DNA of 64,000 nt from Sphagnum magellanicum (taxonomy: Eukaryota; Streptophyta; Sphagnopsida; Sphagnales; Sphagnaceae), in assembly GCA_021904315.1 (NCBI GenBank), contig CM038926.1, positions 3,396,390 to 3,460,389 on the forward strand, written 5' to 3'. Shown piece by piece: positions 13,320-23,299 of the stretch (position 1 is its first letter; every line of letters begins with the position of its first letter). The notes beneath the pieces were generated by a model. The model made no database searches. It was not told the DNA's origin and saw only the letters and a list, made by a program, of their open reading frames with translations. The translations under genes and the position numbers were made by a program.

Positions 13320-13925
13320 TCACATGGAAGCATAGGGAATTTTGATAGCTTTGACATGTGCCACATGTAAAAAAACAATCGGAAAACTTATAAGAAAAAC
13401 ATAATGACCTTCACTGGAGCCCCATTTCTGGTAGTACTTCCCTACAACAACTACATCGCCTGATTTAAATTTAGTCCCCCATTCACATGTGAAATCCTTT
13501 TCCATAGTATGTACAAGTTGCATACAAAGAACAAAAAAAAATTCCACGCTTTCATTGTTACCTTCTTTTACATTTACAACAAAGTTATCATCAAGTTCCA
13601 GGTAGTTCACCACATTGTCCAAATTCATCCCATTCATCTTCAATGGCAACAATTTCATTGGCAGACTAGACATACCTAACATTGTTTGGAATGAGAACTT
13701 CTACATCCTAATCTTTTGTCCATGCCAAATTCACACACTTATTGTAGTTTGAATCCATGTAGAAACAGTAGAAGCAAACAAGGCCTTTTCTAAATAGTTT
13801 ATTGATATCACCAACACCAACAAATTTAATTGAATGCACATTTCAACTCCCTTTAATTGAATCACAAGTATACTTGATTTGACAATTAACATCTAATGTT
13901 TTGACATGTTATAATACATGCGTAA
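13320..13925 (-). pseudogene. HGK/DGC family member I, C-terminal block
   Basis: Read on the minus strand from the CACTA edge, the block has CDSIKGS, then CFYCFYMDSN and NLAWTKD, then an open frame with LDDNFVVNVKEGNN, FFFVLCMQLVHTMEKDF and GDVVVVGKYYQKWG. It aligns with the plus-strand copy at 41.5-42.0 kb: CEIMKGSRKLHHV, CLCMHCIDCN, and VHTISKSFEDDD followed by DVLVKGY. The pattern suggests a Cys-rich stretch followed by a small beta-rich C-terminal domain. Function is unknown. It is the downstream continuation of the block at 16418-16950, from which a CACTA insertion separates it. A few in-frame stops show it is dead. Confidence 0.75.
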
Positions 13926-14435
13926 CACTAATAGAAATTGGTCAAAATGTAACCACTTTATTTGCGACTACATGTGACTACACTTGGTCATTTTTGCAAC
14001 TATTTATTGTGTTGGTCATATTTGTGACTACAGTGCAATTAGTTTGTGACTATTTTGGTGTTCATCCTTACATGTGAACAACATTCAGATCAATTTTCAT
14101 CCAAGAAGAACAATTTATGTCCCATTAATTACAAATGTGACCAATTTAATTACAACCCTATGAATATACAAAGGTGTATTTTGTGAATTCAAAGGAATAT
14201 AATTGGACGTATTAAGATTTATAAACATATGTTTTGAATTTATATGAACAACCATATTAGATGTGTATTAAAGTATTATTACTAACATAAATGGCCTTGA
14301 TATTATGGTTACATTAAATAATGTATATTTTGAGTATATTAAAATTTTATGTAAAATATCTGCTAAATATATTGTGCCCATATTACAAGTTTATCCAAAC
14401 CATATGATTATAATGCTTAAAATTATTACAAATGA

Positions 14436-14436
14436 C

Positions 14437-14477
<41 letters not shown>
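14436..14477. repeat. (ATT)n microsatellite
   Basis: This is an uninterrupted run of about 14 ATT units inside the CACTA element. It sits in a broader A+T-rich internal region and has probably expanded since insertion. Confidence 0.95.
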
Positions 14478-14479
<2 letters not shown>

Positions 14480-15844
14480 TACATGTGATAAAAAACTAAA
14501 TTTCAATATTATCTTTGATTATAATTTTCAAATAATAATTTCTTATTACATAATGATCATAATGATGACGACGATGACGATATTAGAACGATAGGAAAAA
14601 TAATTATATAATTACTGAAGTAATTATTTAAAACTTAATATATTATCATATTATTGTTATTAAATTATATTCAAATCACTAATGTACGTATTAAAAATTA
14701 ATTTTTATTTACTAAAAAATGAAAAAAATTATAATAAATCATAATAGTTCTAACAAGTGACATAATAATATATTATAATAATAAAATAATTAACATAGGC
14801 TAACTACAAATTACATTATTATTATTATTATAAGTAATCAAATATGAAGTATTATTAGATTAATACAATAATTACTAGGAAATATTAATATATATATTAA
14901 AATTTTTATATTAAATGTTTATAATTGATATTAATAATTCAATAATTATAATCAATTATCTATATATAAATTTTACTTTTAGTTTCATTATTTTAAAATT
15001 TTATAATAATTAATGTTTTAGTTAAAATGGAAATCTAATAAATTATTTTAGAAGGAAATTTTACTTATTAAAAATATAAAATATTTATTGTAATAGTTCG
15101 TAAATAGCTTTAATGAATGAAATAATAGTTGAATAGTAAAAATGAAATAGTTAACCTTGGCTACTAATTAACTACAATAATATCAAATTAATGTTATTTT
15201 TATTATTAAATATTTACATTTATATATATTATTAACTATATAAATGAAAATATTAATGGGATTAGTTATAATAAAATAATTAACCTAAGGTAGGTTTTAG
15301 TTATATTATTAGATATGTAAAAACTAGTAGTCAATATTTATAATTAATAAATACATAATATTTCAGTTATTATATTAATTCATTTGGTTACGAAATAATG
15401 ATTACTTCTTAATTAATTAAATATAATATTTAATTGTTTCAATATTAACCAATTACTAGTTAAGTAAATTGGTTGATGTATTGTTATAGATAATATATAT
15501 TTAAAATAAAATATCATTAATATTTATCTAGCTAATAAATTAAGTAATATTCAATAATAACTAATAATATAATTAATTCCATAATCATAAAAAAAGATGA
15601 TTATTATTATAAATAATTAGTTAGTTGGATAGTTTATAAAGTGAATTAGTTATTTTTAATTGAGTTGTTAATTAATTAATAAGTAAGTTTATTAATTTAT
15701 TTTTAAATATTATATTCATTAAATAATTAGTAGTTTTATTAATTAACAAGGTGTTTTGTATTTTCATATTTACAAAGATGGGCATATGGGATGAGTCAAT
15801 AAAAACGACTTAACCCAAAATAAAATAAAAATATTCATGTACTT

Positions 15845-15995
15845 GTACCTAACTACCTACTTCCCTAACTTACTTACCTACCTATTTAAGTAGGTATTTG
15901 GCCTAGGTAGGTAAATAGGTCCTATCTAGATAGGTGCTTATCGTAGATGGGTAGGTAGGTATTTAGGTAGGTAGGTACTTAGTTCAACCTATATA
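15845..15995. repeat. Inverted CCTA/TAGG tetranucleotide arrays (long hairpin)
   Basis: A left array rich in ACCTA/ACCTACC (about 15848-15890) is followed by a right array of TAGGTAGGT units (about 15895-15985). The two arms are complementary over much of their length and could extrude a cruciform. The structure lies inside the non-autonomous CACTA element. A similar mix of CCTA and TAGG occurs near 46.85-46.95 kb. Confidence 0.75.
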
Positions 15996-16417
15996 CCTAA
16001 ATATGGATTTAAATTTAATTTGAAAAAAATCAATTAATATGCCACGTTACAAATTTATATTGCACCATGTGTCACAATCTAAACCATCCAAACATCAAAT
16101 TAAACATCAAATTATTTCAAAATAATATTAAAATATTTTTAATTATTAAGAGTTGGGACATGTGGCAACACATAACTTGTTCCCATTGTTCGCCAAAAAA
16201 GTTGCATTTTAGTTGCAAGTAACAATATGTATATGACTAATCAAAGGATGAAAACGTATTTTGTTGACTTTTTCTTTCATCCAAAATTCATTGTCGTTTG
16301 AGACTAGTGTTAATGCGACTTGTCCAACATGACTATTAAGATTTTAGTTGCAAATGTTGCTTGCAACTAAAAATTAATTGCATGGACCAATTGCAAAATG
16401 GCCATTTTCTACTAGTG

Positions 16418-16950
16418 TAACTAACTTCTGCAGTTGAGAATATGAAGTTTCTAGCTGTGAGGATAAATATTTCTATGACAAAACAACATCTTCAACATTC
16501 TATAGTTTTGGACCATTTGAATCTAGCTAGTTATGTTTAATGAATCTTTTCACAACTACACTTAGCCCATCATGGGGCCTTTTACCATGATTAATGCTAA
16601 AAAAACTCCAAAACATCATACACCCACCTATTAAATATGGGTATCTGATAACAAAATACCATGGGGTTCAACTCTTGAATTAAAAAGAACACCCATCTAA
16701 CCACATCCAATGTTGAGTGGGTTCAAACCCACTATCCAACACACTTTGCTAATGTAGTAACAAACAATGTTGAACAAAGTAGTTGTCTTGAGACTTATCA
16801 TTTGAAATATAAAAGTGGTATTTCATGAGTATTTATCAATCTTCATCATTGGGATCCAAATGCGAATTTCGTTGAAGTAATTTGCACCAATATTGTCACT
16901 TGATGCAAGTGCTAGTGCATACTTTACACTTCATTTTTATTTTTTAGCAT
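16418..16950 (-). pseudogene. HGK/DGC family member I, core block with D-G-C and HGK..HDG motifs
   Basis: On the minus strand the segment reads, in order: SMHxHLHQVTILVQIT, LDPNDED, KYHFYISNDKSQDNYFVQHC, WMWLDGCS (D-G-C at 16689-16700), PWYFVIRYP, MMFWSFF, NHGKRPHDG (16566-16589), VVVKRFIKHN and LDSNGPKL. The copy at 41.0-41.5 kb gives matching blocks: VHYYVFDDTSHDSLFMQHG, MVWNDGCS, IWNFF, DHGKGEMDGAG. The two invariant D-G pairs lie about 42-48 residues apart and could be metal-binding carboxylates of an RNase-H-like nuclease. That role is inference. Stops and one or two frame changes show it is a pseudogene. The upstream coding junction near 16.95 kb is unclear. Confidence 0.8.
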
Positions 16951-17297
16951 AGCCAGTCCTTTTGATGGCATTCTGTTGATCATGAATTGTTGTTAATTTT
17001 TTATCGGCGTTTATGGTCTTCCAAGAGGCGTCAATTTTCTGTCCATTTGTTCCAAAAATATTTTCAGTCTTATAATCGTATTTTTTGTAGATGGGAGAGC
17101 CTGAAGCCACCAACCTGATGGACATGCCCTCAAATGTTCGAACTAACATCCTCAATTTTTTATGGGCCGGGGAATACGATGCATGGGAATACGAGGAGAA
17201 TGGTTACGTTTTAACTGTTGACCTGCATAAGTTGCTTGCCCCTGCCACTGATGAGTGGGAAAAGCAAATGCCAGACATTCTAGCCCATGTTCAATAA
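16937..17297. other. Exon-like segment with overlapping antisense open frames
   Basis: The plus strand has an open frame 17091-17297 beginning MGEPEATNLMDMPS and ending in LLAPATDEWEKQMPDILAHV. It is preceded by TTTTTTGTAG, which would make a good 3' splice site. The minus strand has an open frame 16937-17155 with IYKKYDYKTENIFG and KTINADKKLTTIHDQQ. Both have balanced codon composition unlike the A+T-rich surroundings, and they overlap by 65 bp. I do not recognise either. The stretch interrupts HGK-family member I between its core block and its N-terminal block, so it could be a captured host exon, part of an inserted element, or an inversion junction. Confidence 0.4.
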
Positions 17298-17299
17298 CC

Positions 17300-18132
17300 T
17301 TATAAATTCAAAGCTATAATTTTCAACAAAGTCAATCACTAAAAGAATTGTATCAATACGAAAATGTTTTAAACATTATCTGAATTGTTGGTCTTGCCAA
17401 CATGATACAAAGTTGTGGCATACAAAGTACTGAAGCTTTGGCTTTAAATAAATAATGAGCATAACTAAAAAAATAGATTTGTAGACAAGTTTTTGTTTTT
17501 TTTTTCCCTTTCATTTCTTGGTTACAATGGTCTCTAGAGAAAAACACTTCCAATAAACTAGAAAATCTGACGAGACATCTTCCTCAATCGGACAAATTGG
17601 GAGATTGTCTACTACATAATTTTCACATTCTCCTAGTAAGAACTCATGAATTCTTTTGAAGGTAGACCACTAATTCCCAAAGTGAAATAAGGTTAGGGTA
17701 TGTGTTCTTGTTCAAGCTACCATAACAAATAGAGGAGTTTAAATTGTTAGATTGATAAACCTCCTCACAATTATAACCATAATTTCAATGAATATTGGAT
17801 GTGGTGTGCATGTTTAAACCAATATGTAGTTTATTCATTTCCGCATGGTAAATATAATAGTAAATGTTGTGCTCCTTCATTTTTTTAACAAATAATGGAC
17901 ATTGCACATTGCACATCCTCTTCCCAATGATAATTCCAAGATGCGCTTTTTTAAATCACATGTAAAACTCCATATGCAAATCTAAGAACATAACCCACTT
18001 TTAGCCCAACTTGCCAATGTCCATTATAAACCTTAACATCATTAACATATCAAAAAATCCACCTATTACAAGTCCAAATGTCCAACCACCCAAGTCCACT
18101 AGCACATATTACATGTAAAAGACAAAATCAAA
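17300..18132. other. A+T-rich spacer, nothing recognised
   Basis: No coding signature was found. The last 200 bp are rich in TGTCCA/AAGTCCA, similar to the spacer between 20.0 and 22.2 kb. The GC-rich LTRs in between appear to have landed in that repeat environment. Confidence 0.4.
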
Positions 18133-18210
18133 ATTAGACCATGAAGACTGAATTGTTTGTAAAATATGAGCACTTTGGAGATATAAACAATTCAATCTTC
18201 ATGGTCCAAT
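18133..18210. repeat. 26-bp inverted repeat (foldback)
   Basis: The arm at 18133-18158 and the reverse complement of the arm at 18185-18210 agree at 24 of 26 positions, starting with ATTAGACCATGAAGA against ATTGGACCATGAAGA. They are separated by a 26-nt loop. It could be a small foldback element or encode a hairpin RNA. I saw no target duplication. Confidence 0.8.
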
Positions 18211-18257
18211 AACGTTGCAAAGATCAATATTGGATATTTTGTCCACAAATACTATTG

Positions 18258-18765
18258 TGTCGCAACTTCACTTTGGGATAAATGTGAGGATGAAACTCAC
18301 ACCCCTAAAAGTGGGAAGTTGGAGTGCTCTGGGACTCCTGAAAACTCAGAGCTCGAGTTCAAGGGTAAAAACACCTTGCATTGATGTGGTCTCTATATCA
18401 ATGGAAAGTTTTTGAAGTGTAGATGCCCAAAATGGCCTCGCATGTGCCATTTGGACATCTGTAGCCCAAGTTATGGGCAAAAGAAGGGTCGGGAGTCAAA
18501 TTGACAATTTGACTTTCGACCACTAAAAGTCGGGAATCGACCTCTTCTCGACGTTGGCTGAAGGAGTGCGACATGGCACTAGAAAGCTCTCGAAAAGAGC
18601 TACAACTTTGGCTTAGACCTCGTCTTGATCGGACTCTACAGTCGGGAGTTATGAACTACCAAAGTCCCGGGACTCCAACCTGGGACAGTTTTGGGACTCC
18701 TCCTCGGGAGTCCCGGGAAAAAGAGCCATTTGAATGTAGCCTCCACCGACAGCTGTAGAGAATAC
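18258..18765 (+). mobile_element. Truncated LTR, GC-rich family (copy B), plus orientation
   Basis: The segment begins TGTCGCAACTTCAC and follows the LTR family through the palindrome cluster to AGAGAATAC. There it changes abruptly into gag-like sequence that runs in the opposite sense. In its palindrome both arms carry the same change relative to other copies (AATTG / CAATT instead of AACTG / CAGTT), so pairing is preserved. It belongs to the rearranged unit with copy C (18258-19999). Confidence 0.85.
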
Positions 18766-19134
18766 CTTGGCAACATGCATGTAGTCTTCCATTTCAGCAA
18801 ACCAAGCATCCACAACTTTTCGATCTCAGGCACCATCGAAGTTCTCGGGCTTGGCCGGTTGAAACCTTTCACCCTTGGAGGTCCCCGTTTTGAGGGCCGC
18901 CACCAACTCACCAAAGTCGGGCCTATTCATCTTGAGGAGGACTTCAAGTTGCTCTGGGGTGAATAGAACCGAGCTCCGTTGTTCCTCTTCGCTTTCGAGT
19001 CCAACCTCGGGCTCATTTTGGTCCTCTCGGGAGTTTGGTTCCTCCTCCCCAATTGATTCTGGCGAGGCTACTAGGTCTTCGAGTTCCTCGGGCCTAGTCT
19101 CGGAAGCTTGCTTACGGTTCTTCTTGGGAGCCAT
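18766..19134 (-). pseudogene. Gag N-terminus fragment of the GC-rich LTR family (fossil)
   Basis: Read on the minus strand it starts MAPKKNRKQASETR right after the primer-binding site. It continues through an acidic Glu-rich stretch to SVLFTPEQLEVLLKM, GERFQPAKPENFDGA and DAWFAEMEDYMHVAK, which resembles the N-terminal gag of plant gypsy elements. It stops where it meets copy B. This is the only internal coding sequence of the family in the window, and it suggests a Ty3/gypsy affiliation. It is a broken fossil. Confidence 0.75.
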
Positions 19135-19163
19135 TCCAACCCAAGAAGTGAGCTTCACCACTT

Positions 19164-19175
19164 GCTCTGATACCA
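19164..19175 (-). other. Primer-binding site, initiator-Met tRNA type
   Basis: On the minus strand, two bases after the LTR end ...GCGTCA, the sequence is TGGTATCAGAGC. This is the classical plant LTR-retrotransposon primer site complementary to the 3' end of tRNA-iMet. It fixes the LTR boundary and the orientation of the family. Confidence 0.92.
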
Positions 19176-19177
19176 CG

Positions 19178-19999
19178 TGACGCGCTCCCAAGTCACGGGG
19201 TGAAACCCACTTGAAGGTTTCACAAAGTCAAGTTGCGGAACGTTGAGATTTGGTAGCACGCTCCCGGCTTCCAACTCTAAAAAGGGGGTAGAGGGTCGAG
19301 TTGGGAGCCCAGGGATTAGACTAGGAAGAGGGACTAACTTATCTCGTGTGAATCTGCATCCAAAAACCAACCACAAGAGGTTAGTTTAGCATTCGGGACA
19401 CCCTTTGGTGTTGGGACTTGCCACGGGCACTTGGACACACAAGACTCACCACGGCTCGGACTCGGGGGAAGCCACCACCTTCCCCCTTATAGTATTCTCT
19501 GTGGCTGGTCGCGGAGGCTACATCCGAATGGCACATTTTGTTGGGACTCCCGAAATGGAGTCCCGAAACTGTCTCGGGTTGGAGTCCCGGGACTTTGGAC
19601 GGTCACATCTCCTCGTCCCAAACTCGGATTGGGACGAGTCCTAAACCAAAGTTGTAGCTCTTGTCGAGAGCTTTCCAACGACATGTCGCACACCTCAAGG
19701 AGACGTCGAGAGAGGTCGATTCCTGACTTTTAGTGGTCGGGAGTCAAACTGCTAGTTTGACTCCCGGCCCTTCTTTTGCCCATAACTTGGGCTGTAAATG
19801 TCCGAATTGCTAATGCGAGGCCATTTTCGATATGTACGTTTCAAGACCTTTCCAATGACACCAAGAACATCTCAATGCGATGTGTTTTGGGCCTTGCCGT
19901 CGAACTCTAAACATTCGGGAGTCCCGGAGGACTCCAAACCTCCAACTTTTCCAAGTGTTGGGCTTCACCCCCACACTTGGCCAAAGTGGGGTTGCGACA
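19178..19999 (-). mobile_element. LTR, GC-rich family (copy C), minus orientation
   Basis: This 822-bp unit starts TGACGCGCTCCC and ends GGGGTTGCGACA on the plus strand, the reverse complement of the family ends. It is followed in its own sense by the primer-binding site and a gag start, so it is a genuine 5' LTR. The next 5 bases after 19999 (ATAGA) do not match the 5 bases before copy B (TATTG), so the B-gag-C unit is not a simple single insertion. Its outer ends are both U3-type ends, head to head. Confidence 0.9.
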
Positions 20000-20891
20000 A
20001 TAGACATTGTTGAATTGCAAGTCCACAAAATGGCCATAATTTAAACTATTGCAAGTCCATAAGATATCCACAAACTTTTGCAAACCCAAATTGTCCATCA
20101 ACAAATCCATGCTAATTTGAAAATATCACAAATTAACTTGACAATATAATAATTCCTAGATGGAATGTTTACACACTATGTCCTTAGACTTAACAAATAA
20201 ATCTGAATGTCCATCAATTTGAGTATGTCCATAGATTGTCCATAAAAATTGTTGTTACAAGTCCACATAATCCCCACATGGATTTTATAAGTCCACAAAA
20301 TGGCCAAAAAGACTATTGCAAGTCCATAGGATATTTGCATAAATTTTTGCAAATCCTAATTGTCCATTAACAAATCCGATCTAGATTCAAAACATCACAA
20401 ATTAATTAACTTGTTTACAACATAATTCCACATGGACTATTTAGAAGTGTACAGACTTCTAACAAATAAATATAAATGCCCATCAATATTGCCATTCCAA
20501 ATTCAAAATCAAACATGTCCATAGATTGTCCACATAATTATTGCAAATCCATGGATATAACAAAAAGTCTCAAGGACAAATTCATCAATAAACTTACATT
20601 CCAAACTTTAAAAACTCACCAATGTTGATAAATTACCCATAGAGACAACATTATAAGTCCATGGACTCAATAGATAGTCTTGAATGTCCATCAAAACATG
20701 CATTCCAAATTAGATAAATCCACATATTGTCTTTCAAAGTTTGTTGCAAGTCCATGGACTTCACATGGAGTCATAAACATCCATCATTAGTCCCATACCA
20801 AATCTAAAACCATAAGAGTTGTTCACAAAATGTCGAATGAGTTTACTGCAAGTCGATAGACTTAATAGAAATTCCTAATTGTCTTGAATAG
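20000..20891. repeat. AAGTCCA-rich spacer with a ~267-bp duplication
   Basis: GCAAGTCCATAAGATATCC at 20051 recurs as GCAAGTCCATAGGATATTT at 20318. Similarity continues through AATTGTCCATNAACAAATCC and later blocks, so a unit of about 267 bp is tandemly duplicated. TGTCCA and AAGTCCATGGACTT motifs fill the rest. No gene was seen. Confidence 0.65.
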
Positions 20892-21848
20892 TGTCGCAAC
20901 CCTAGCTTTGCGCTCGCGACCAAGGCAAAGGGAATTACAAAGGTGCGGGCCAAGAGGAAGCCCGGGAGTTAAAGCCAAGAGGAAGCCCGAGAGTGAAGCC
21001 AAGAGGAAGCCCGGGAGTCACATCACATACTCCCGGGAGTGCAAGAAAGTGTGAGGGAGTGTGAGGGAGTGAACCCTCACACTCCCAAGGCAACTCCCAC
21101 TTTGGGAGATGGAGTCCCGATGGACTCCTGAAATTTCAGAGAGCGATTGCAGAGGTCAAAACTCAATGGCTCATGGCGTTCCTTATATCATTGGAAAGCT
21201 CTTGAAGCGTAGATGTCTAAAATGCGCTCGCATTGTTCATTTGGACATCTAAAACACAAGTTATGGCCAAAAGAAAGGCCGGGAGTCGAATTGCCAGTTT
21301 GACTTCCGACCACAAAAAGTCGGGAATCGACCTCTTTTCGATGTCCGATTCGAGAGTGCGACACGGCGTTGAAAAGCTCGCGACGAGAGCTACAACTTTG
21401 CTTTAGACCGCATCGTGATCCAAGGTCTGCTCGCAAAGTTATGGGGCTCCAAAGTCCCGGGAGTCCCATTTGGCGCGATTTCGGGACTCCCGCGCGGGAG
21501 TCCCAGGAAAAATAGCTCCGTGGAGAGTCACAGAGTATACTATAAGGGGGAAGGTGGTGGCTTCCCCCAAGTCCGGGCCGTGGTGAGTCTTGTGTGTCCG
21601 TGTTGCCTGTGGCTCGTCCTAGCACCAAGGGTGCTCCAACTTTGCATTAACCACTTTGTGTGAGTTGTGTGCAGGCCCGTGTGAGTGACTAAAGCTTGTC
21701 AACTCTTCCTAGTCCCATCCCGGAGCTCCAACACGCCCCTCTACCCCTCAAAGTGTTGTGAGCTAGGGAGCGTTCTCCGACTCTTCCTTTTCCGATGTTT
21801 TCTACTTGGGCTCACATTTGAGCCCTTTAAAAAGTTGGGAGTGCGTCA
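20892..21848 (+). mobile_element. Solo LTR, long subfamily (copy D), 957 bp
   Basis: It starts TGTCGCAACCCTAGC and ends GGAGTGCGTCA. It belongs to a longer subfamily with an extra U3 segment carrying CTCGCGACCAAGGCAAAGG and three copies of a 22-bp motif with GCCAAGAGGAAGCCC (about 20949-21012). The flanks share 8 bp, TTGAATAG (20884-20891 and 21849-21856), longer than the 5 bp of other copies. There is no internal region. It sits within the 104-bp tandem repeat. Confidence 0.9.
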
Positions 21849-21856
21849 TTGAATAG

Positions 21857-22165
21857 TTCCCCTCCAAATCAAACAACTTCAAATGTGTCCACAAATTGTC
21901 CATAGATAGTCCTATTGCAAGTTTATGGACTTAACAAAAAGTCCTAATTATCATTAATACTTCCCTTCCAAATCAAACAACTTCAAATGTGACCATGAAT
22001 TTTCCATAGATAATCCTATTACAAGTCCATGGACTAAACAAAAAGTTTTAATTGACCTCAATAATTCCCCTCCAAATCAAACAACTTTAAATGTGCAAAC
22101 AAATTATCCACATACATTGCAAGTCGATGGATTTAACAAAAAGTCCCAAATGTCCATCAATATAA
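21857..22165. repeat. 104-bp tandem repeat, three copies
   Basis: Units begin at 21857, 21961 and 22065 with TTCCCCTCCAAATCAAACAA or a near copy. They continue through AAATGTGTCCACAAATT and CAAGTCCATGGACTTAAC. The sequence just left of LTR D looks like a further partial unit, so the LTR inserted into the array. Confidence 0.85.
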
Positions 22166-22660
22166 CTCTTCTATTCCAAAGATTATTGCAACTCAAAAAC
22201 TTTTAAAAAATTTTCATGTCCTAGAATTTATCACGAGTTGCAATTTTAGAACACAAATTCAATGTTGTCATAGCTTTTAATTCAAATTCACAAAGCTTCC
22301 TACAATACAATAGTAATTTGGAGAAAAGGTCAATGGCAAAACAAAAAATGACCAATTCATTAAACTCACTACAACCTTTAAACACTTGACATGTATATTC
22401 ATTTCATGAAACTTGTATAAAAAGGAACAAGTGACCTTCCAAGTTGCATTATGTGTTCATTCTAGAGTTATAATCCCAATCTGCATCTCTAAGTCTACAA
22501 CACTCTTTAACCAATTTCAATGTTCTTTCCAAGAGAAGTAAAATCGAGAGAACTATTTATACATATAAAGTTTCTTGCAGTTCATGATGTCCATTGAAGT
22601 TTGAAATCCAAGATACAATTCATAGACATATTATAGAAAAAAAGGAATTAAAATCAAGCC
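22166..22660. other. Spacer, possible intron of HGK member I
   Basis: No coding signature was found. It immediately follows, on the minus strand, the GTGAGT donor at the end of the N-terminal block of HGK-family member I. It could therefore be the start of that intron. Confidence 0.4.
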
Positions 22661-23290
22661 ACTCACTTGTGTCTCCATTAAGAATTGGGTAGGCTTTTCA
22701 TAAAAAACATTGACTACTACACGCTTGCGTTTCACCTTCTTTCTATCAGGACTCACTCTTGTCTCTTGAATCCACTAGGTAATAATTGTAACTTTTGTGG
22801 TAGACAACAAGGCATCATATCGTCTGTTCCTTATAAATAAAGTCCATAAAAAAACATCATTCAAATTCATAAACCTTTGCCATTGCATCGCAACAAAAAT
22901 ATTCTAATGGTGGAGAGCTAGAGTGCAAACTTTTTGTCTACATGACACATTGTTCCTAATGTTGTTGACAATAGCAGTTAACGAAACATGTTTGGTAGTT
23001 AATTTTGCAGCAAAACATGAATTTCTCACCTCTTCCAAGCTTTTCACCAAACCTACACCAATTTCATTTTGCAATGCAATGATTTTGGCAACTTCGATGT
23101 TAGTAGTCTTTGGAACTATGTCATATATGAAAGGATTAAATAGAACCTTTAACATTACCAATTTCTTGGATTTAAAAGGTAGGTGATTCCAGGCCTATTG
23201 AATGTACTGAACAATATTAATTACAACTCTCCTAACCTCCCTCTCCTTTACTAGTGCTTCTAGCGGTTGAACGGTATGAGGAACTAGATC
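22661..23290 (-). pseudogene. HGK/DGC family member I, N-terminal block ending in a splice donor
   Basis: On the minus strand it reads VMLKVLFNPFIYDIV, then NIRNNVS, NLNDVFLWTLFIRNRRYDA, WIQETRVSPDRKKVKRK and FYEKPTQFLMETQ. It then meets GTGAGT (22661-22666 on the plus strand), a consensus 5' splice site. Member II at 36.7-37.17 kb has matching blocks: VIEKFISHPLVKNIV, TKKDVFWIGQRQTRRSNS, VIQWWTNEPTISHVEDI and a GT at almost the same place. The basic R/K-rich segment suggests DNA binding. Stops are present. The next exon, expected to carry a C-C-C motif, was not found downstream, so that part is missing or beyond recognition. Confidence 0.72.
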
Positions 23291-23299
23291 ATTTGTGGA

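Larger units (their letters stand above)
13926..16417. mobile_element. Non-autonomous CACTA (En/Spm) element, TSD TAA
   Basis: The left end is CACTAATAGAAATTGGTC and the reverse complement of the right end is CACTAGTAGAAAATGGCC. The flanks are TAA on both sides (13923-13925 and 16418-16420), the exact 3-bp duplication expected for CACTA elements. About 2.49 kb of very A+T-rich DNA follows without any transposase frame, so it is non-autonomous. The subterminal zones are dense in TTGCAACT, GTGACTA and GCGACTA motifs, as CACTA elements use for transposase binding. It is inserted in HGK-family member I: protein similarity to member II resumes on each side of it. Ends and TSD look little altered. 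Confidence 0.92.

Noticed and set aside
17353-17553. Minus-strand open frame MEVFFSRDHCNQEM...
   Set aside because: Lys/Thr-rich low-complexity text in A+T-rich DNA, with no motif and no homologous copy.
21188-21628. Recurrent open frame with TQDSPRPGLGGSHHLPPYSIL in many places (4.1, 19.4, 21.4, 50.7, 52.1, 54.8, 56.2, 63.1 kb)
   Set aside because: It recurs only because it is the same part of each LTR copy. It lies across the putative leader region, and related frames are open in different registers and on either strand, so it is a shadow and not a protein family.
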